In this document: piece by piece, positions 1 to 12,381 of the stretch | Layout: every line of letters begins with the position of its first letter | Numbering within the stretch: position 1 is the first letter of the stretch | NCBI RefSeq assembly: GCF_002531575.1 | Contig: NZ_NWTI01000007.1 | Location: 248,001 to 312,000, forward strand | Length of the DNA: 64,000 bases | Direction: 5' to 3' | DNA from: Bradyrhizobium sp. Y36 | GTDB lineage: Bacteria; Pseudomonadota; Alphaproteobacteria; Rhizobiales; Xanthobacteraceae | Notes under the pieces: model-generated | What the model saw: the letters and a program-made list of their open reading frames with translations, nothing else | Told to the model about the DNA's origin: nothing | Database searches by the model: none | Position numbers and translations under genes: made by a program

Positions 1-21
1 TCTGACCGCACGAGCGGTGCT

Positions 22-111
22 GTAGGGTGGGCAAAGGCGCATGGCGCCGTGCCCACGTCTTTATCTTCATAACGACAAGTGCGTGGGCACGCTACGCTTT
101 GCCCACCCTAC
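22..111. repeat. Long imperfect palindrome (intergenic repeat)
   Basis: A 15-base arm beginning GTAGGGTGGGCAAAG at 22-36 is mirrored exactly by CTTTGCCCACCCTAC at 97-111. An inner pair CGTGCCCACG (48-57) and CGTGGGCACG (82-91) is nested inside. The element lies just past the stop codon of the acetyltransferase gene and could act as a bidirectional hairpin. Its left context is outside the window. Confidence 0.7.
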
Positions 112-116
112 GAGAC

Positions 117-647
117 CTACTTTGTCGGTACGCTTCTCCCGCCCTCGCCGAGGTCGCGCTGCATCATCACCGTGTCCAGCCAGCGGCCGAATTTCAGCCC
201 GACATTGGGATGCGTGCCGATCATCTTGAAGCCGCCCCTGGTGTGCACGCCGATCGAGCCGGCATTGGCGGAATCGCCGATCACCGCGATCATCTGGCGG
301 AAGCCGCGCGCCTCGCATTCGGCGACCAGCCGCTCCAGCAGCCTTGAGCCGACGCCGCGGCGGTGGAACGCGGGATCGAGATAGATCGAGTTCTCGACCG
401 TGAAGCGGTAGGCCGGCCGGGGCCGGTAGGCGCCGGCATAGGCATAGCCGGCCACGCGGCCGTCGAGGATGGCGACGAAATAGGGATAGCCACCGTCGAT
501 CAGCACGCGATAGCGGCGCGTCATCTCGGTGAGATCGGGCGGCTCCAGCTCGAACGTCGCAGTGCCCTCGCGGACGGCCTGCTGATAGATGGCGGTGATG
601 GCGGGAAGGTCGGCCTCGGTGGTGGGCCTGATGTCTGGCGCGGTCAT
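117..647 (-). CDS. GNAT family N-acetyltransferase (phosphinothricin acetyltransferase-like)
   Basis: This 176-residue protein fits the single-domain GNAT fold throughout. The acetyl-CoA pyrophosphate-binding loop is HRRGVGSRLL at residues 95-104, and the preceding strand ENSIYLDP (85-92) is typical of the PAT/Bar/YncA subgroup, as is TFELEPP near residue 31. Members acetylate small amines such as methionine sulfoximine or phosphinothricin; the substrate here cannot be read from sequence. The gene stands alone. Its last ten residues run into the edge of a palindromic repeat, so the C-terminal tail may be a repeat-derived extension. Confidence 0.88.
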   Translation of the reverse strand: MTAPDIRPTTEADLPAITAIYQQAVREGTATFELEPPDLTEMTRRYRVLIDGGYPYFVAILDGRVAGYAYAGAYRPRPAYRFTVENSIYLDPAFHRRGVGSRLLERLVAECEARGFRQMIAVIGDSANAGSIGVHTRGGFKMIGTHPNVGLKFGRWLDTVMMQRDLGEGGRSVPTK

Positions 648-738
648 GGGAGGAAGGATAGAGCGTCCCGGCGGTGGCCGGAAGGGGCTAACGCTGCTTC
701 CACATCGTCATCGCGATCGCAGCAGCCATCTTCTCCGC

Positions 739-840
739 TGTCATGCCCCGCGAAGGCGGGGCATCCAGTACTCCGAGACAGCACGGCTAGAACCGAGCCG
801 CTGCGGCGTACTGGATCGCCCGCCTTCGCGGGCGATGACA
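739..840. repeat. GTCAT/ATGAC-flanked palindromic intergenic element
   Basis: The left half begins GTCATGCCCCGCGAAGGCG and reaches CATCCAGTAC. The right half begins GTACTGGATC and ends GGCGATGAC. Each half is itself a hairpin (CCCCGC...GCGGGG and GCCCGC...GCGGGC), so the whole is a cruciform of about 100 bases. Close relatives occur at about 16.4 and 20.6 kb. It lies between the BAX-inhibitor-like gene and the acetyltransferase gene, both on the minus strand. Confidence 0.8.
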
Positions 841-865
841 GCGGTGGGCGTCGCCATCCCGCCGC

Positions 866-896
866 AAAACAAAAACCCCGGCCTCTCGGCCGGGGT
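866..896 (-). terminator. Rho-independent terminator of the BAX-inhibitor-like gene
   Basis: On the minus strand the stem CCCCGGCC (888-895), loop GAGA, and GGCCGGGG (876-883) is followed at once by TTTTTGTTTT. It lies 27 bases past the stop codon of the gene at 923-1714. Confidence 0.88.
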
Positions 897-922
897 TCGT
901 GTCCGTCTCTCGTACCTGGCGC

Positions 923-1714
923 TTACTCGCGCTGGCCGAGGAGCTGCAGCAGCAGCGTGAACAGGTTGATGAAGTTCAGGTACAGCGACAGTGCGCCGGT
1001 GATGGCCGCACGCTCTGCGATGTCACCGCCGGCCGAAGCGTAGCCGTAGATGTAGTCGTTCTTCAGCCGCTGCGTATCCCAGGCGGTGAGGCCCGAGAAC
1101 ACCAGCACGCCGACCACCGACACGATGAACTGCAGCATCGAAGAGGCCAGGAACAGGTTCACCAGGCTGGCGAGGACGATGCCGATCAGGCCCATGAACA
1201 GGAACGAGCCCATACCGGTCAGGTCACGCTTGGTGGTGTAGCCGTACAGGCTGAGCGCACCGAAGGTCGCCGCGGTAATGAAGAACACCCGCACGATCGA
1301 GGTGTGCGTGAACACCAGGAAGATCGACGAGAGCGAGATGCCCATCAGCGCCGAGAACACCCAGAACAGGATCTGGGCGGTCGAGGGAGCCAGACGGTTG
1401 ATGCCCGCCGAGATCACGAACACCATGGCGAGCGGCGCGAGCATGAACAGCCACTTCAGGGGGCTGACGAACATCGCGTAGCCGAACGGCGTCAGGAACA
1501 TCTTGCCGACGCGGACGGCGTCCGCGGTCGGGACGTCAGTCACGGCAGCCATGTAGACGCCGAGCGCGGCAAGGCCGGTGATGGCCAGGCCAATGCTCAT
1601 GTAGTTGTAGATGCGCAGCATGTAGGCGCGCAGGCCGGCATCGACCGTCGCGGCGTCAACACGCCCGGCGGCCCTGCCGAAAGGAGAAGCGTAGTTACGG
1701 TCTAGGTCCGACAT
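923..1714 (-). CDS. Bax inhibitor-1/YccA family membrane protein
   Basis: The 263-residue protein starts at ATG 1714 (MSDLDRNYASPFGRAAG); an upstream in-frame start would add a basic, poorly conserved-looking leader. After a hydrophilic N-terminus of about 40 residues there are roughly seven hydrophobic helices, the BI-1/TMBIM topology. In E. coli the YccA member interacts with the FtsH protease, and others are proposed pH-sensitive calcium channels. No function beyond inner-membrane location can be assigned. The gene is monocistronic, followed by a strong terminator. Confidence 0.9.
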   Translation of the reverse strand: MSDLDRNYASPFGRAAGRVDAATVDAGLRAYMLRIYNYMSIGLAITGLAALGVYMAAVTDVPTADAVRVGKMFLTPFGYAMFVSPLKWLFMLAPLAMVFVISAGINRLAPSTAQILFWVFSALMGISLSSIFLVFTHTSIVRVFFITAATFGALSLYGYTTKRDLTGMGSFLFMGLIGIVLASLVNLFLASSMLQFIVSVVGVLVFSGLTAWDTQRLKNDYIYGYASAGGDIAERAAITGALSLYLNFINLFTLLLQLLGQRE

Positions 1715-1995
1715 GGTCGAATTCCCGTTGGTTGGTCCGGTCCGGCATGAGGGTCGCCATGCCGCCGGTTCGTCAAATTCTATCTCGGATACCAATGCCA
1801 GCCGACTAAATTTTGGCTAACAATCGGGGCTCCGAACCCATTCGATATGTGGGAAACTAACACATTCACTGCAACCTTCCACGCGCGGCTGAATGTCGCC
1901 CTTGGCGGCAATCCTGACGCGAACCTGACGAGCAGTCGTGGTTAATCGCGGGAATCGTGCGATTCCGCATCTGTGCGGCCATCCGCTACATTTTG

Positions 1996-4562
1996 TCACA
2001 AATTCCGCAACACCATGGCGGGCTTTTTGTTCAATGCCAGCAGCGTGCCCGCGAGCCCGAGTCCGACGGTGACGACGAGCGCGGCCGCGACCACTCCGGC
2101 CGCGCTGCCGGCCTGCCAGACGAAGCTCAGCGTCATCAGCCGCGTCACGATCATCCAGGCAGCCAGGCTGCCGGCGATCACGCCGAACACCGCGGTGGCG
2201 AGCCCGATCAGCAGATATTCGAGCGCATAGGCGCCGAGCAGCCGCAGCCGCGTCGCGCCCAGCGTCTTCAGGATCACCGCATCGTAGACCCGGTGGCGAT
2301 GGCCGGCGGCAAGCGCCCCGCCGAGCACCAGGATCGCCGAGATCAGGGTCACGGCACTGGCGCCGCGAATCGCCAGCGCCAGATTGGTCACGACAGAGCC
2401 GACCGTCTCCATCACCTCGCGCACGCGCACGCTCGTCACCATCGGATAGGCATCGGCGACCTGCTTGATGATCTTGCCGTCGCCGGTCGCGGTTCCCCCG
2501 GTTTCCGTCAGGGTCGCGATGTGGGTGTGGGGGGCGCCCTTGAAGGCGTTGGGCGAGAACACGAGGACGAAGTTGATGCCGAGCCCCTGCCAGTCGATGG
2601 TGCGCAGATTGCCGATTCTGGCCGGAATGTCGCGGCCGAGCACGTTGACCACGATCTCGTCACCGAGCTTGAGGCCGAGCCCGTCGGCGATCTTCTTTTC
2701 CATCGAGACCAGGATCGGGCCGGAATAATCGGCGCTCCACCATTCGCCTTCGATCACCTTGGAGCCCTTCGGCAGCTCGCCGGTGTAGGTCAGGCCGCGG
2801 TCGCTCTGCAGCACCCATTCGGAATCGGTGGTGGGCTTGAGCTCCTCGGCGCGCACCCCGCGCGCCGCGACGATGCGTCCGCGCAGCATCGGCACGTCCT
2901 CGATCGTCGCGCCGGGCGCGATCTTGCGGAGATACTCGTCGAACGGTGCGGCCTGCGCGCTCGGAATGTCGATGAAGAAGAACGACGGCGCGCGATCCGG
3001 CAGCGCCGCCAGGAACTGCCGGCGGAGATTGCCGTCGATCTGGGTGATGGTGACGAGCACGGCGAGCCCGAGCCCTAGCGACAGCACGACGGAAGGCGTC
3101 AGCGCGCCGGGCCGGTGGATGTTGGCGATCGCAAGCCGCAGCATCGGCAGCTGTGTCCGCGGCAATCGCCGCGCGATGGCCATCAGCAGCGCGGCGATGC
3201 CGCGCAGCAGGGCGAACACGACGACGGACGAGGCCACGAACACGGCGGCGATGCGCTTGTCGAAGGAGAGCCCGATCACGACCGCGATCAGCAGCGCGAT
3301 CACCACGCCCATGAACACGAGATAGCCCGCGCGGGGCCGGTGCCATTCCGAGCTGATGGTGTCGCGGAACAGCGCGGCCACCGGCACGTCGTGCACGCGG
3401 CCGAGCGGCCACAGGCCGAAGGCGAGCGCGGTCAGGAGGCCGTAGCCGAAGGACAGCGCGAGCTCGTCGGCGTGCACGGCCGGCACCACCGGCAGCGGCA
3501 GCAGCTTGCCGAACAGGCCGACGATCGCGAACGGCATGGCGGCGCCGAGCGCAAGGCCGATGATCGAGCCGATGCCCGCGAGCAGCAGAACCTGCGCGAG
3601 GTAGATGCCGAACACGTCGCGCCTGGTGGCGCCGACGGCCTTGAGGGCCGCGATCACTTCGAGCCGGCGGTCGATATGGCTCTTCACGGCGTTGGCGACG
3701 CCGACACCGCCGACCAGCAGCGCGGCGAGGCCGACCAGCGTCAGAAACTGCGTGAAGCGGTTGATGTTGCGTTCGAGCTGCGGCGAGGCATTGGAGCGGC
3801 TGCGGATCTCCCAGCCGGCCTGCGGCGCGGCGTTGCGCGCATCGGCGATGAAGGCTTCGGTGGCGCGCTCGCTGTTGGCGGTGTCGGGCAGCTTCACTCG
3901 ATAGACCCAGCGCACCAGGCTGCCGGGCTGGATCAGGCCGGTGGCGCGCAGGCCCGCCTCGCTGATCAGGAAACGCGGGCCGAAGCCGATGCCGCCGGCG
4001 AGCTTGTCGGGCTCGGCCTCGACGGTGCTGCGGATCTGGAAGGTCGCGGAGCCGATGGTAACGCGGTCGCCGGTCTTGAGCGACAATCGCGCCAGCAGCG
4101 TCGGATCGGCCGCGGCGCCGAATGCGCCGTCGCGCTCCGCGAGCAGATCGGACATCGGAAGCTGCGGCGCCAGCGTGAGCTGGCCCAGCATCGGATAGGT
4201 GTCGTCGACCGCCTTCATCTCGACCAGCGCGAGCTGGCCGTCGGCCGCGCGCGCCATGCCGCGCAAGGTCGCGGCGGTCGAGACCGTGCCGCGCGAGCGC
4301 AGAAAGGCGACCTCCTCAGGTTTTGCTTCGCGCTGGAACAGCACGAAAGAGGCGTCGCCGCCGAGCAGCGTGCGGCCCTCGCGGGCAAGGCCGTCGGACA
4401 GGCTCGCCGACACCGAGCCGACGCCGGCAATCGCCATCACGCCGAGCGCGATGCAGGCGATGAAGACGTAGAAGCCGCGCAGGCCGCCGCGCAACTCGCG
4501 CAGCGCGTAGCGCAACGACAGCGCGATTCCGTTCGGCTTCGCGAACGATTCGACAGCGGTGC

Positions 4563-4566
<4 letters not shown>
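1996..4566 (-). CDS. ABC transporter permease, YbbP type (FtsX/MacB-like)
   Basis: The 856-residue integral membrane protein has a first helix at about residues 32-52 (FYVFIACIALGVMAIAG), then a large extracytoplasmic MacB-type core domain. FtsX-fold helical bundles follow at about 270-350 and near the C-terminus, each with the characteristic ALKAVGATRRD / LKTLGATRLR loop that contacts the ATPase. The start codon overlaps the stop codon of the ATPase gene by four bases (ATGA), implying translational coupling. In E. coli ybbA-ybbP lies divergent from tesA, exactly as here. Substrate unknown; mechanotransmission rather than import is likely for this family. Confidence 0.92.
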
Positions 4567-5282
<716 letters not shown>

Positions 5283-5337
5283 GGTCCGGTCATATGGCAA
5301 CTCCGATAGCGCGGTCGAGAGGCGTTACGGATTGTTC

Positions 5338-5973
5338 ATGCACATAGCCGTGTTGATGCTCGTCTTCATGACAATAGCGAACCCGGCTTGGGCGGAGGCG
5401 ACAAAACCGGTCAAGCTCGTCGTTCTCGGCGATTCCTTGAGCGCAGGTCTTGGCCTTCCGGCCCAGGAGGCGTTTCCCCAGAAGCTCCAAAAATCCTTGC
5501 AGGCCAAAGGCATAGCGATCGACATGATCAATGCCGGCGTGTCCGGCGACACCACCTCCGGCGGGCGCGATCGGCTCGACTGGTCGGTGCCCGAAGGAAC
5601 CGAGGGCGTCATTGTCGAGCTCGGCGCCAACGATGCGCTCCGCGGCATCGATCCCGATTTGACGCGCGCCGCGCTCACCGACATCATCCAGCGGCTCAAG
5701 GCGCGCAAGGTCGCCGTGATGCTGTGCGGCATGCTGGCGCCGCCGAATTACGGCGCCGACTATGCCGCGCGCTTCAATTCGATTTATCCGGAGCTGGCGA
5801 AGAAATTCGACGTGCCGCTCTATCCGTTCTTCCTCGAGGGCGTTGCCGCCGACGCCAAGCTCAATCAGGCCGACGGCATTCATCCGACCGCGGCGGGCGT
5901 CGACATCATCGTCGGCAACATCATGCCCAGCGTGGAGGCATTCCTGCGCAACATAAGCGAGCAGCGGCGATGA
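5338..5973 (+). CDS. tesA: Periplasmic SGNH-hydrolase: arylesterase / TesA-type acyl-CoA thioesterase I
   Basis: SGNH hydrolase blocks are present: block [11 protein letters not shown] with the nucleophilic Ser, block [12 protein letters not shown], and block [10 protein letters not shown] with the Asp-His dyad partners. A hydrophobic leader ending NPAWA-EA indicates export. The start is uncertain. ATG 5338 gives a leader without basic residues. TTG 5332 has GAGAGG nine bases upstream. ATG 5281 adds an RR pair that improves the n-region, but it would share bases with the divergent ATPase start codon. The family hydrolyses acyl-CoA, acyl and aryl esters. The head-to-head arrangement with a YbbA/YbbP system is conserved in other proteobacteria. 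Confidence 0.88.
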   Translation: MHIAVLMLVFMTIANPAWAEATKPVKLVVLGDSLSAGLGLPAQEAFPQKLQKSLQAKGIAIDMINAGVSGDTTSGGRDRLDWSVPEGTEGVIVELGANDALRGIDPDLTRAALTDIIQRLKARKVAVMLCGMLAPPNYGADYAARFNSIYPELAKKFDVPLYPFFLEGVAADAKLNQADGIHPTAAGVDIIVGNIMPSVEAFLRNISEQRR

Positions 5974-6068
5974 AAAGCAGGCAACGCTAACCCTAATTCC
6001 CAGGGTTTTCACGGGGTGGCCCGCGCGATGCTTCGCAGAGTCACACAACTGCGATAGGAATCAGGGTA

Positions 6069-6086
6069 CCGGTGATTCGTCACCGG
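6069..6086 (+). terminator. UUCG-capped hairpin downstream of the esterase gene
   Basis: A perfect 7-bp stem CCGGTGA (6069-6075) and TCACCGG (6080-6086) is capped by TTCG, an exceptionally stable tetraloop. Only a weak CTCTAAAATTT follows, so it may be a terminator or an mRNA 3'-end stabiliser. Confidence 0.45.
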
Positions 6087-6147
6087 CTCTAAAATTTGGA
6101 TGTGGTCTTTCCCTGGGACCATGCCCAAGCATCGGGAGTGCGAAACG

Positions 6148-6684
6148 ATGCCGCGTTTGTTCACTGGTCTGGAAATTCCGGCCGAGATCGGCCAGTCGCT
6201 TTCCAATCTCAGAGGCGGCCTTCCCGGCGCCCGGTGGATCGATCCCGAAAATTATCACGTCACCCTCCGCTTCATCGGCAACATCGACGGCATCTCCGCC
6301 AACGAGATCGCCTCGATGCTGTTTCGTGTCGACCGCAAGCCGTTCGAGGTGAAAGTGCAGGGGCTCATGAGCTTCGGCGGCCGCAAGCCGAGGGCCGTCG
6401 TTGCGACGATCGCGCCGAGCAAGCCGCTGATGGAATTGCAGGCCGAGCTCGAACGGATGATGCAGCGGATCGGCCTCAACCCCGAGGGACGCAAATACAT
6501 CCCGCATGTCACGCTCGCCCGGCTGCACGATGCCAGTGACCGCGACGTCGCCGATTATCTGTCGTTGCGCGGCTACTTCCCGAGCAAGGCGTTCATGGCC
6601 GAGCGCTTCGTGCTGTTCTCGTCGCGGGCATCGACCGGCGGCGGTCCCTATGTGGTCGAGGACGCCTACGAGCTGTGTGAGTAG
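6148..6684 (+). CDS. thpR: RNA 2',3'-cyclic phosphodiesterase (LigT/2H family)
   Basis: The 178-residue protein shows both H-x-T motifs of the 2H phosphoesterase superfamily: YHVTLRF with H37/T39 and IPHVTLARL with H120/T122. These line the catalytic groove that opens 2',3'-cyclic phosphates, giving 2'-phosphate ends; E. coli ThpR also ligates tRNA halves weakly. The start MPRLFTGLEIP at ATG 6148 is preceded by CGGGAG at good spacing. Length matches the family (about 175-190). Confidence 0.93.
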   Translation: MPRLFTGLEIPAEIGQSLSNLRGGLPGARWIDPENYHVTLRFIGNIDGISANEIASMLFRVDRKPFEVKVQGLMSFGGRKPRAVVATIAPSKPLMELQAELERMMQRIGLNPEGRKYIPHVTLARLHDASDRDVADYLSLRGYFPSKAFMAERFVLFSSRASTGGGPYVVEDAYELCE

Positions 6685-6701
6685 CTCTGCACCTCGCCAC
6701 G

Positions 6702-7106
6702 TTATCGCGGTTGCGATGCGCCCGATCGGCTGACGTCGGTCTTCGCAAAGTCCACCCCCTTGAAGAGGAGGGGTTCGCCGCGGCTCATCGCCAGCGCATA
6801 AGAAAAGCAATCACCGTAGTTGAGCGATGCGGCGTGTCGCCCCTTTCCGAAGCGCCGCCAGGCGCGCCGAGCTGCGTCGGCTTGCACGGCATCGACCGCG
6901 ACGATCTCGGCGCCGATCTTGACGAGCCAGAGATCAAACTCGCGCCCGCCTGCATCGCCCAACCGGGTCTCGATCACCATCGTTGCTTCAAGCACTGTGG
7001 CTGCAGAGATCAGGCGGATCGGATCATCCACAATCAGTCGCTCGATATCGGCTGCATCGTCTTCGTTGAGCGCGATCGCCACGATCGCCGATGTGTCGAT
7101 CACCAT
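6702..7106 (-). CDS. vapC: VapC-type PIN-domain ribonuclease toxin
   Basis: The 134-residue protein starts MVIDTSAIVAI with the first PIN acidic residue at D4. Other expected metal ligands are E40 (TVLEATMVIE), D99 (NYGDCFSYALA) and D119 (KGVDFAKTD). VapC toxins cleave specific RNAs, often initiator tRNA or the 23S sarcin-ricin loop; the target here is not predictable. The start codon shares its A with the antitoxin stop codon (TAATG), so translation is coupled. The catalytic set looks intact. Confidence 0.93.
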   Translation of the reverse strand: MVIDTSAIVAIALNEDDAADIERLIVDDPIRLISAATVLEATMVIETRLGDAGGREFDLWLVKIGAEIVAVDAVQADAARRAWRRFGKGRHAASLNYGDCFSYALAMSRGEPLLFKGVDFAKTDVSRSGASQPR

Positions 7107-7360
7107 TAGCGTGGCAATCCATGCTCGTCGTATCCGAGAATTTCCTCCGGCGTGCGGTCGTCCACGACGCGCATTTCGCTCCAACGACGCCTGATCTCGG
7201 CCATGTCTTCAAGTAGTGCGTCTTTGCTGGTTTGATCGCCGAGCCGGAGCAAGCGCTCCTCGATGGCGCGCTTGGTTGCGGTTGTGATGCTTTCCCCGGT
7301 CAGGCGCGCCAGCTTCCGCGCCAATTGCTCCGTTTCAGGGTCCTTGATGCTCAGGGCCAT
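7106..7360 (-). CDS. vapB: VapB antitoxin (Rv0623-like transcription factor family)
   Basis: This 84-residue protein begins MALSIKDPETEQLARKLA, the N-terminal ribbon-helix-helix segment of the Rv0623-like antitoxins. It ends in an acidic/arginine-rich tail (RRRWSEMRV, EEILGYDEHG) that would wrap the VapC active site. AAGGA lies eight bases upstream of the start. As antitoxin it should neutralise VapC and, as a complex, repress its own promoter; a dyad upstream is listed separately. Confidence 0.92.
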   Translation of the reverse strand: MALSIKDPETEQLARKLARLTGESITTATKRAIEERLLRLGDQTSKDALLEDMAEIRRRWSEMRVVDDRTPEEILGYDEHGLPR

Positions 7361-7385
7361 TTCGAGGTTCCTTGGTTCCTAAATA

Positions 7386-7398
7386 GGTATATTCTACC
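7386..7398 (-). promoter_or_regulatory. Candidate vapBC operator/promoter dyad
   Basis: GGTATATTCTACC is an interrupted inverted repeat (GGTA-N5-TACC) located 26-38 bases upstream of the vapB start. It overlaps AT-rich hexamers (TAGAAT, TATACC on the minus strand) that could serve as a -10. VapB proteins of this class usually bind such dyads. This is inference from position and symmetry only. Confidence 0.4.
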
Positions 7399-7542
7399 CT
7401 AAGGCGCCGCAAGCCGGATTCTGATGGCCAGCCCGCTGCCATGCCTCGCGGGATCCGGCCGCTTCGCGCGAAACAGGTCGCGCATAAGCCGTTGCGCCAA
7501 TACGCGGTTGCAATTTCCGTCCGTCTCTGGCGGTAAAGGGCG

Positions 7543-8730
7543 ATGCTCTCGACCCCCAACTCCCCCTTCAGCGAAGCGTATCAGGCCCAGATCGCCGCCG
7601 GTGCGATCGAGCCGGATGCCGCGCAGGCCGAAGTTGCCGAAGCCTATGCGGCGCTGGACCTGCGGCTTGCGACCTACAAGCCCTCGCGCAAGCAGGGGCT
7701 GCTCGCCCGCCTGTTCAGCAGCAGCGACAAGGACGAGGCGCCGCGCGGGCTCTACATCCATGGCGAGGTCGGCCGCGGCAAGACCATGCTGATGGACCTG
7801 TTCTTCCAGCACTCCTCGGTCGAGCACAAGCGGCGCGCGCATTTCCACGAGTTCATGGCCGACGTGCATGAGCGCATCTACGACTACCGCCAGAGCATCG
7901 CGCGCGGCGAGATCGCCGACGGCGACGTCATCGCGCTGACCGCGAATGCGATCTTCGAGGAGAGCTGGCTGCTCTGCTTCGACGAATTCCACGTCACCGA
8001 CATCGCGGATGCGATGATCCTCGGGCGCCTGTTCGCAAAACTGTTCGAGCTCGGCACCGTCGTGGTCGCGACCTCGAACGTCGCGCCCGACGATCTCTAC
8101 AAGGGCGGGCTGAACCGCTCGCTGTTCCTGCCCTTCATCAAGCAGATCACCGACCACATGGACGTCGCGCGGCTCGACGCGCGTACCGACTTCCGCCTGG
8201 AGAAGCTCCAGGGGGTGCCGATGTGGCTGACGCCGGCAGACGCCGATGCGGATGCCGCGCTCGACCGCGCCTGGAAACGGATGTCGGGCGGCGCCAAGTG
8301 CCGCTCGCGCGACATTTCGATCAAGGGCCGCATCCTGCACGTGCCGTGCTCGGCCCACGGCGTGGCGCGGTTCTCCTTTGCCGATCTCTGCGAGAAGCCG
8401 CTGGGGGCATCGGACTACCTCAGGCTGGCGCACGACTATCACACCATTCTGGTCGACCATATTCCAGTGATGGACCTGTCCCAGCGCAACGCCGCCAAGC
8501 GCTTCATCACGCTGATCGATACGCTCTATGACAATGCGGTGAAGCTGATGGCCTCGGCCGACGCCAACCCGATCTCGCTGTACCTCGCCCATGAGGGCAA
8601 TGAGGCCATGGAGTTCAAGCGGACGTCCTCGCGCCTGATCGAGATGAGCTCGGAATCCTATCTGGCGCTGGCTCACGGCCGCAAGGATTCCACCGCCAGC
8701 GGCTCCACCAAGGGCCTGGTGGAGACTTAA
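7543..8730 (+). CDS. zapE: Cell division ATPase ZapE (AFG1-like)
   Basis: The 395-residue AFG1/ZapE AAA-type ATPase has Walker A in GEVGRGKTMLMDLFF and Walker B LLCFDEFHVTDIADAM; the DEFHVTD string is diagnostic. Arginine-finger and sensor regions follow (VATSNVAPDDLYKGGLNR). In E. coli ZapE associates with the Z-ring at constriction and under low oxygen; the mitochondrial homologue works in protein quality control. The gene precedes the mdh-suc cluster, as in many rhizobia. Confidence 0.93.
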   Translation: MLSTPNSPFSEAYQAQIAAGAIEPDAAQAEVAEAYAALDLRLATYKPSRKQGLLARLFSSSDKDEAPRGLYIHGEVGRGKTMLMDLFFQHSSVEHKRRAHFHEFMADVHERIYDYRQSIARGEIADGDVIALTANAIFEESWLLCFDEFHVTDIADAMILGRLFAKLFELGTVVVATSNVAPDDLYKGGLNRSLFLPFIKQITDHMDVARLDARTDFRLEKLQGVPMWLTPADADADAALDRAWKRMSGGAKCRSRDISIKGRILHVPCSAHGVARFSFADLCEKPLGASDYLRLAHDYHTILVDHIPVMDLSQRNAAKRFITLIDTLYDNAVKLMASADANPISLYLAHEGNEAMEFKRTSSRLIEMSSESYLALAHGRKDSTASGSTKGLVET

Positions 8731-9960
<1,230 letters not shown>

Positions 9961-9974
9961 GCGTCAGGCACGTC

Positions 9975-10010
9975 CCGCCGAAGCCCGAAAACCGGTCTTC
10001 GGCGGTTTCA
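9975..10010 (+). terminator. Terminator/attenuator between mdh and sucC
   Basis: The stem CCGCCGAAG (9975-9983) pairs with CTTCGGCGG (9997-10005) and is followed by TTTCATTT. It sits 15 bases past the mdh stop codon. Confidence 0.65.
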
Positions 10011-10096
10011 TTTCCGGGGCCCGGTTGTCGGGACAGGCCCCGGGTCGGCAGTCCAGATCGATGTCAAAGAATCCGGGTTGCAGTTCCTGTGGTATA

Positions 10097-10106
10097 TGGT
10101 ATGCCA
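10097..10106 (+). promoter_or_regulatory. TGG-N4-CCA dyad upstream of sucC
   Basis: TGGTATGCCA lies 58 bases before the sucC start and is preceded by an overlapping TGGTATA. TGG-N4-CCA dyads are typical of some GntR-family operators. The assignment is weak because only one dyad is seen and the regulator is unknown. Confidence 0.25.
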
Positions 10107-10164
10107 GCCACAAGACTGAGGTGGGCCCAAGAGGTCACCGCCCGCGGGTTCAGGGAGCGACCAT

Positions 10165-11361
<1,197 letters not shown>

Positions 11362-11365
11362 GGCC

Positions 11366-11845
11366 ATGGCCCAGGACCATCTCGCCGCATCATCTCCGCT
11401 GCCCGAGCACGCGCGCCTTGCCGCGTTCGCCGGCGAATGGGATGGCGAAGAGATGGTCTTCCCGTCGCGCTGGACGGCGGGCGGGCCGGCGACATCGCGC
11501 ACCGTCGCGCGCATGGATCTCAATGGATTCTATCTGATCCAGGACAGTGTCCAGATGCGCGACGGCAAGCAGGTCTTCGCCACCCACGGCATCTTCACCT
11601 ACGACCGCGACGACCGGACCTACAAGCTGTTCTGGTACGACTCGCTCGGCTACACGCCGCCCTCGCCCGCTTCCGGCGGGTGGGTCGGCAAGACCCTGAC
11701 GCTGGTGCGCGGCTCGCTCCGCGGCAATGCGCGCCACGTCTACGAGATCATCGACGACAATTCCTACTCGTTGAAGATTCAGTTCTCGCCGGATGCGGAA
11801 GGCTGGGCCGACGTGCTCACCGGCGTCTACCGGCGTGTGCATTAG
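11366..11845 (+). CDS. DUF1579-like protein
   Basis: This 159-residue soluble protein follows sucC by four bases, so it is almost certainly co-transcribed. Features such as LAAFAGEWDGEEMVFPSRW, a central RMDLNGFYLIQDSVQM and a run of beta-strand-like segments resemble DUF1579 / lipocalin-like proteins. That family has no firm enzymatic role, so function is unknown. Base composition matches the flanking suc genes. Confidence 0.75.
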   Translation: MAQDHLAASSPLPEHARLAAFAGEWDGEEMVFPSRWTAGGPATSRTVARMDLNGFYLIQDSVQMRDGKQVFATHGIFTYDRDDRTYKLFWYDSLGYTPPSPASGGWVGKTLTLVRGSLRGNARHVYEIIDDNSYSLKIQFSPDAEGWADVLTGVYRRVH

Positions 11846-11855
11846 GGCGAGATCC

Positions 11856-12317
11856 ATGGGTGCTCATCCATATTGGTATTTCGTTCCGTATGAGAACGAT
11901 TTCGAGGCGGCGCTGCAGAAGTTGCGGCTGCGCGAGTTTCAAGCCGGGCGTTACAACCCCGTGACGCCGCGTCAGACCTTCCCGATCGATTTGTCCGCAC
12001 CCACGCCGGGTGCCAAGCACGCCTCGATCGAGCAGGTCATGGAGCAGTGTGACGAAACCGGTACCCGATCCATCCTCGATATCGCGCAGGTCTCGCCCGC
12101 GCCTTTCGATGGGAGCGGAATGCCATTCATGACCGCCTTCCCATTGGCTCCGCCCGACGTGGAAGGTTTGTTCGGAACGTCGAAGCCGACACGCGAGCAG
12201 GTCGCGACCAACCAGCGAATGTGGGATCGCATCGAGCGCGGATCGGCGGTCTACACAGTCATTTTCGACAAGGGTGAGCCGCACGAAATCTTTTTCGGCG
12301 GTTACTCTTTCGATTGA
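11856..12317 (+). CDS. Hypothetical protein in the suc operon
   Basis: A 153-residue reading frame starts MGAHPYWYFVPYENDFEAAL ten bases after the preceding stop, with GGGCGAG upstream. It is acidic and rich in aromatic residues, with no signal peptide or membrane segment, and ends GEPHEIFFGGYSFD. I do not recognise a catalytic motif. Tight spacing to the gene before it and a short gap to sucD put it in the suc transcript. Its GC appears a little lower than that of its neighbours, so it may be a later insertion. Confidence 0.72.
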   Translation: MGAHPYWYFVPYENDFEAALQKLRLREFQAGRYNPVTPRQTFPIDLSAPTPGAKHASIEQVMEQCDETGTRSILDIAQVSPAPFDGSGMPFMTAFPLAPPDVEGLFGTSKPTREQVATNQRMWDRIERGSAVYTVIFDKGEPHEIFFGGYSFD

Positions 12318-12381
12318 ACAGCCACGTTGAACAGCCCTCATCCGGCCAGGTAACAGTTATCCACGAAAGCAGGCTCGTCTC

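Noticed and set aside
2660..3412. Arg-rich frame within the ABC permease gene
   Set aside because: It is an alternate frame of the permease coding sequence with composition typical of frame-shifted high-GC DNA.
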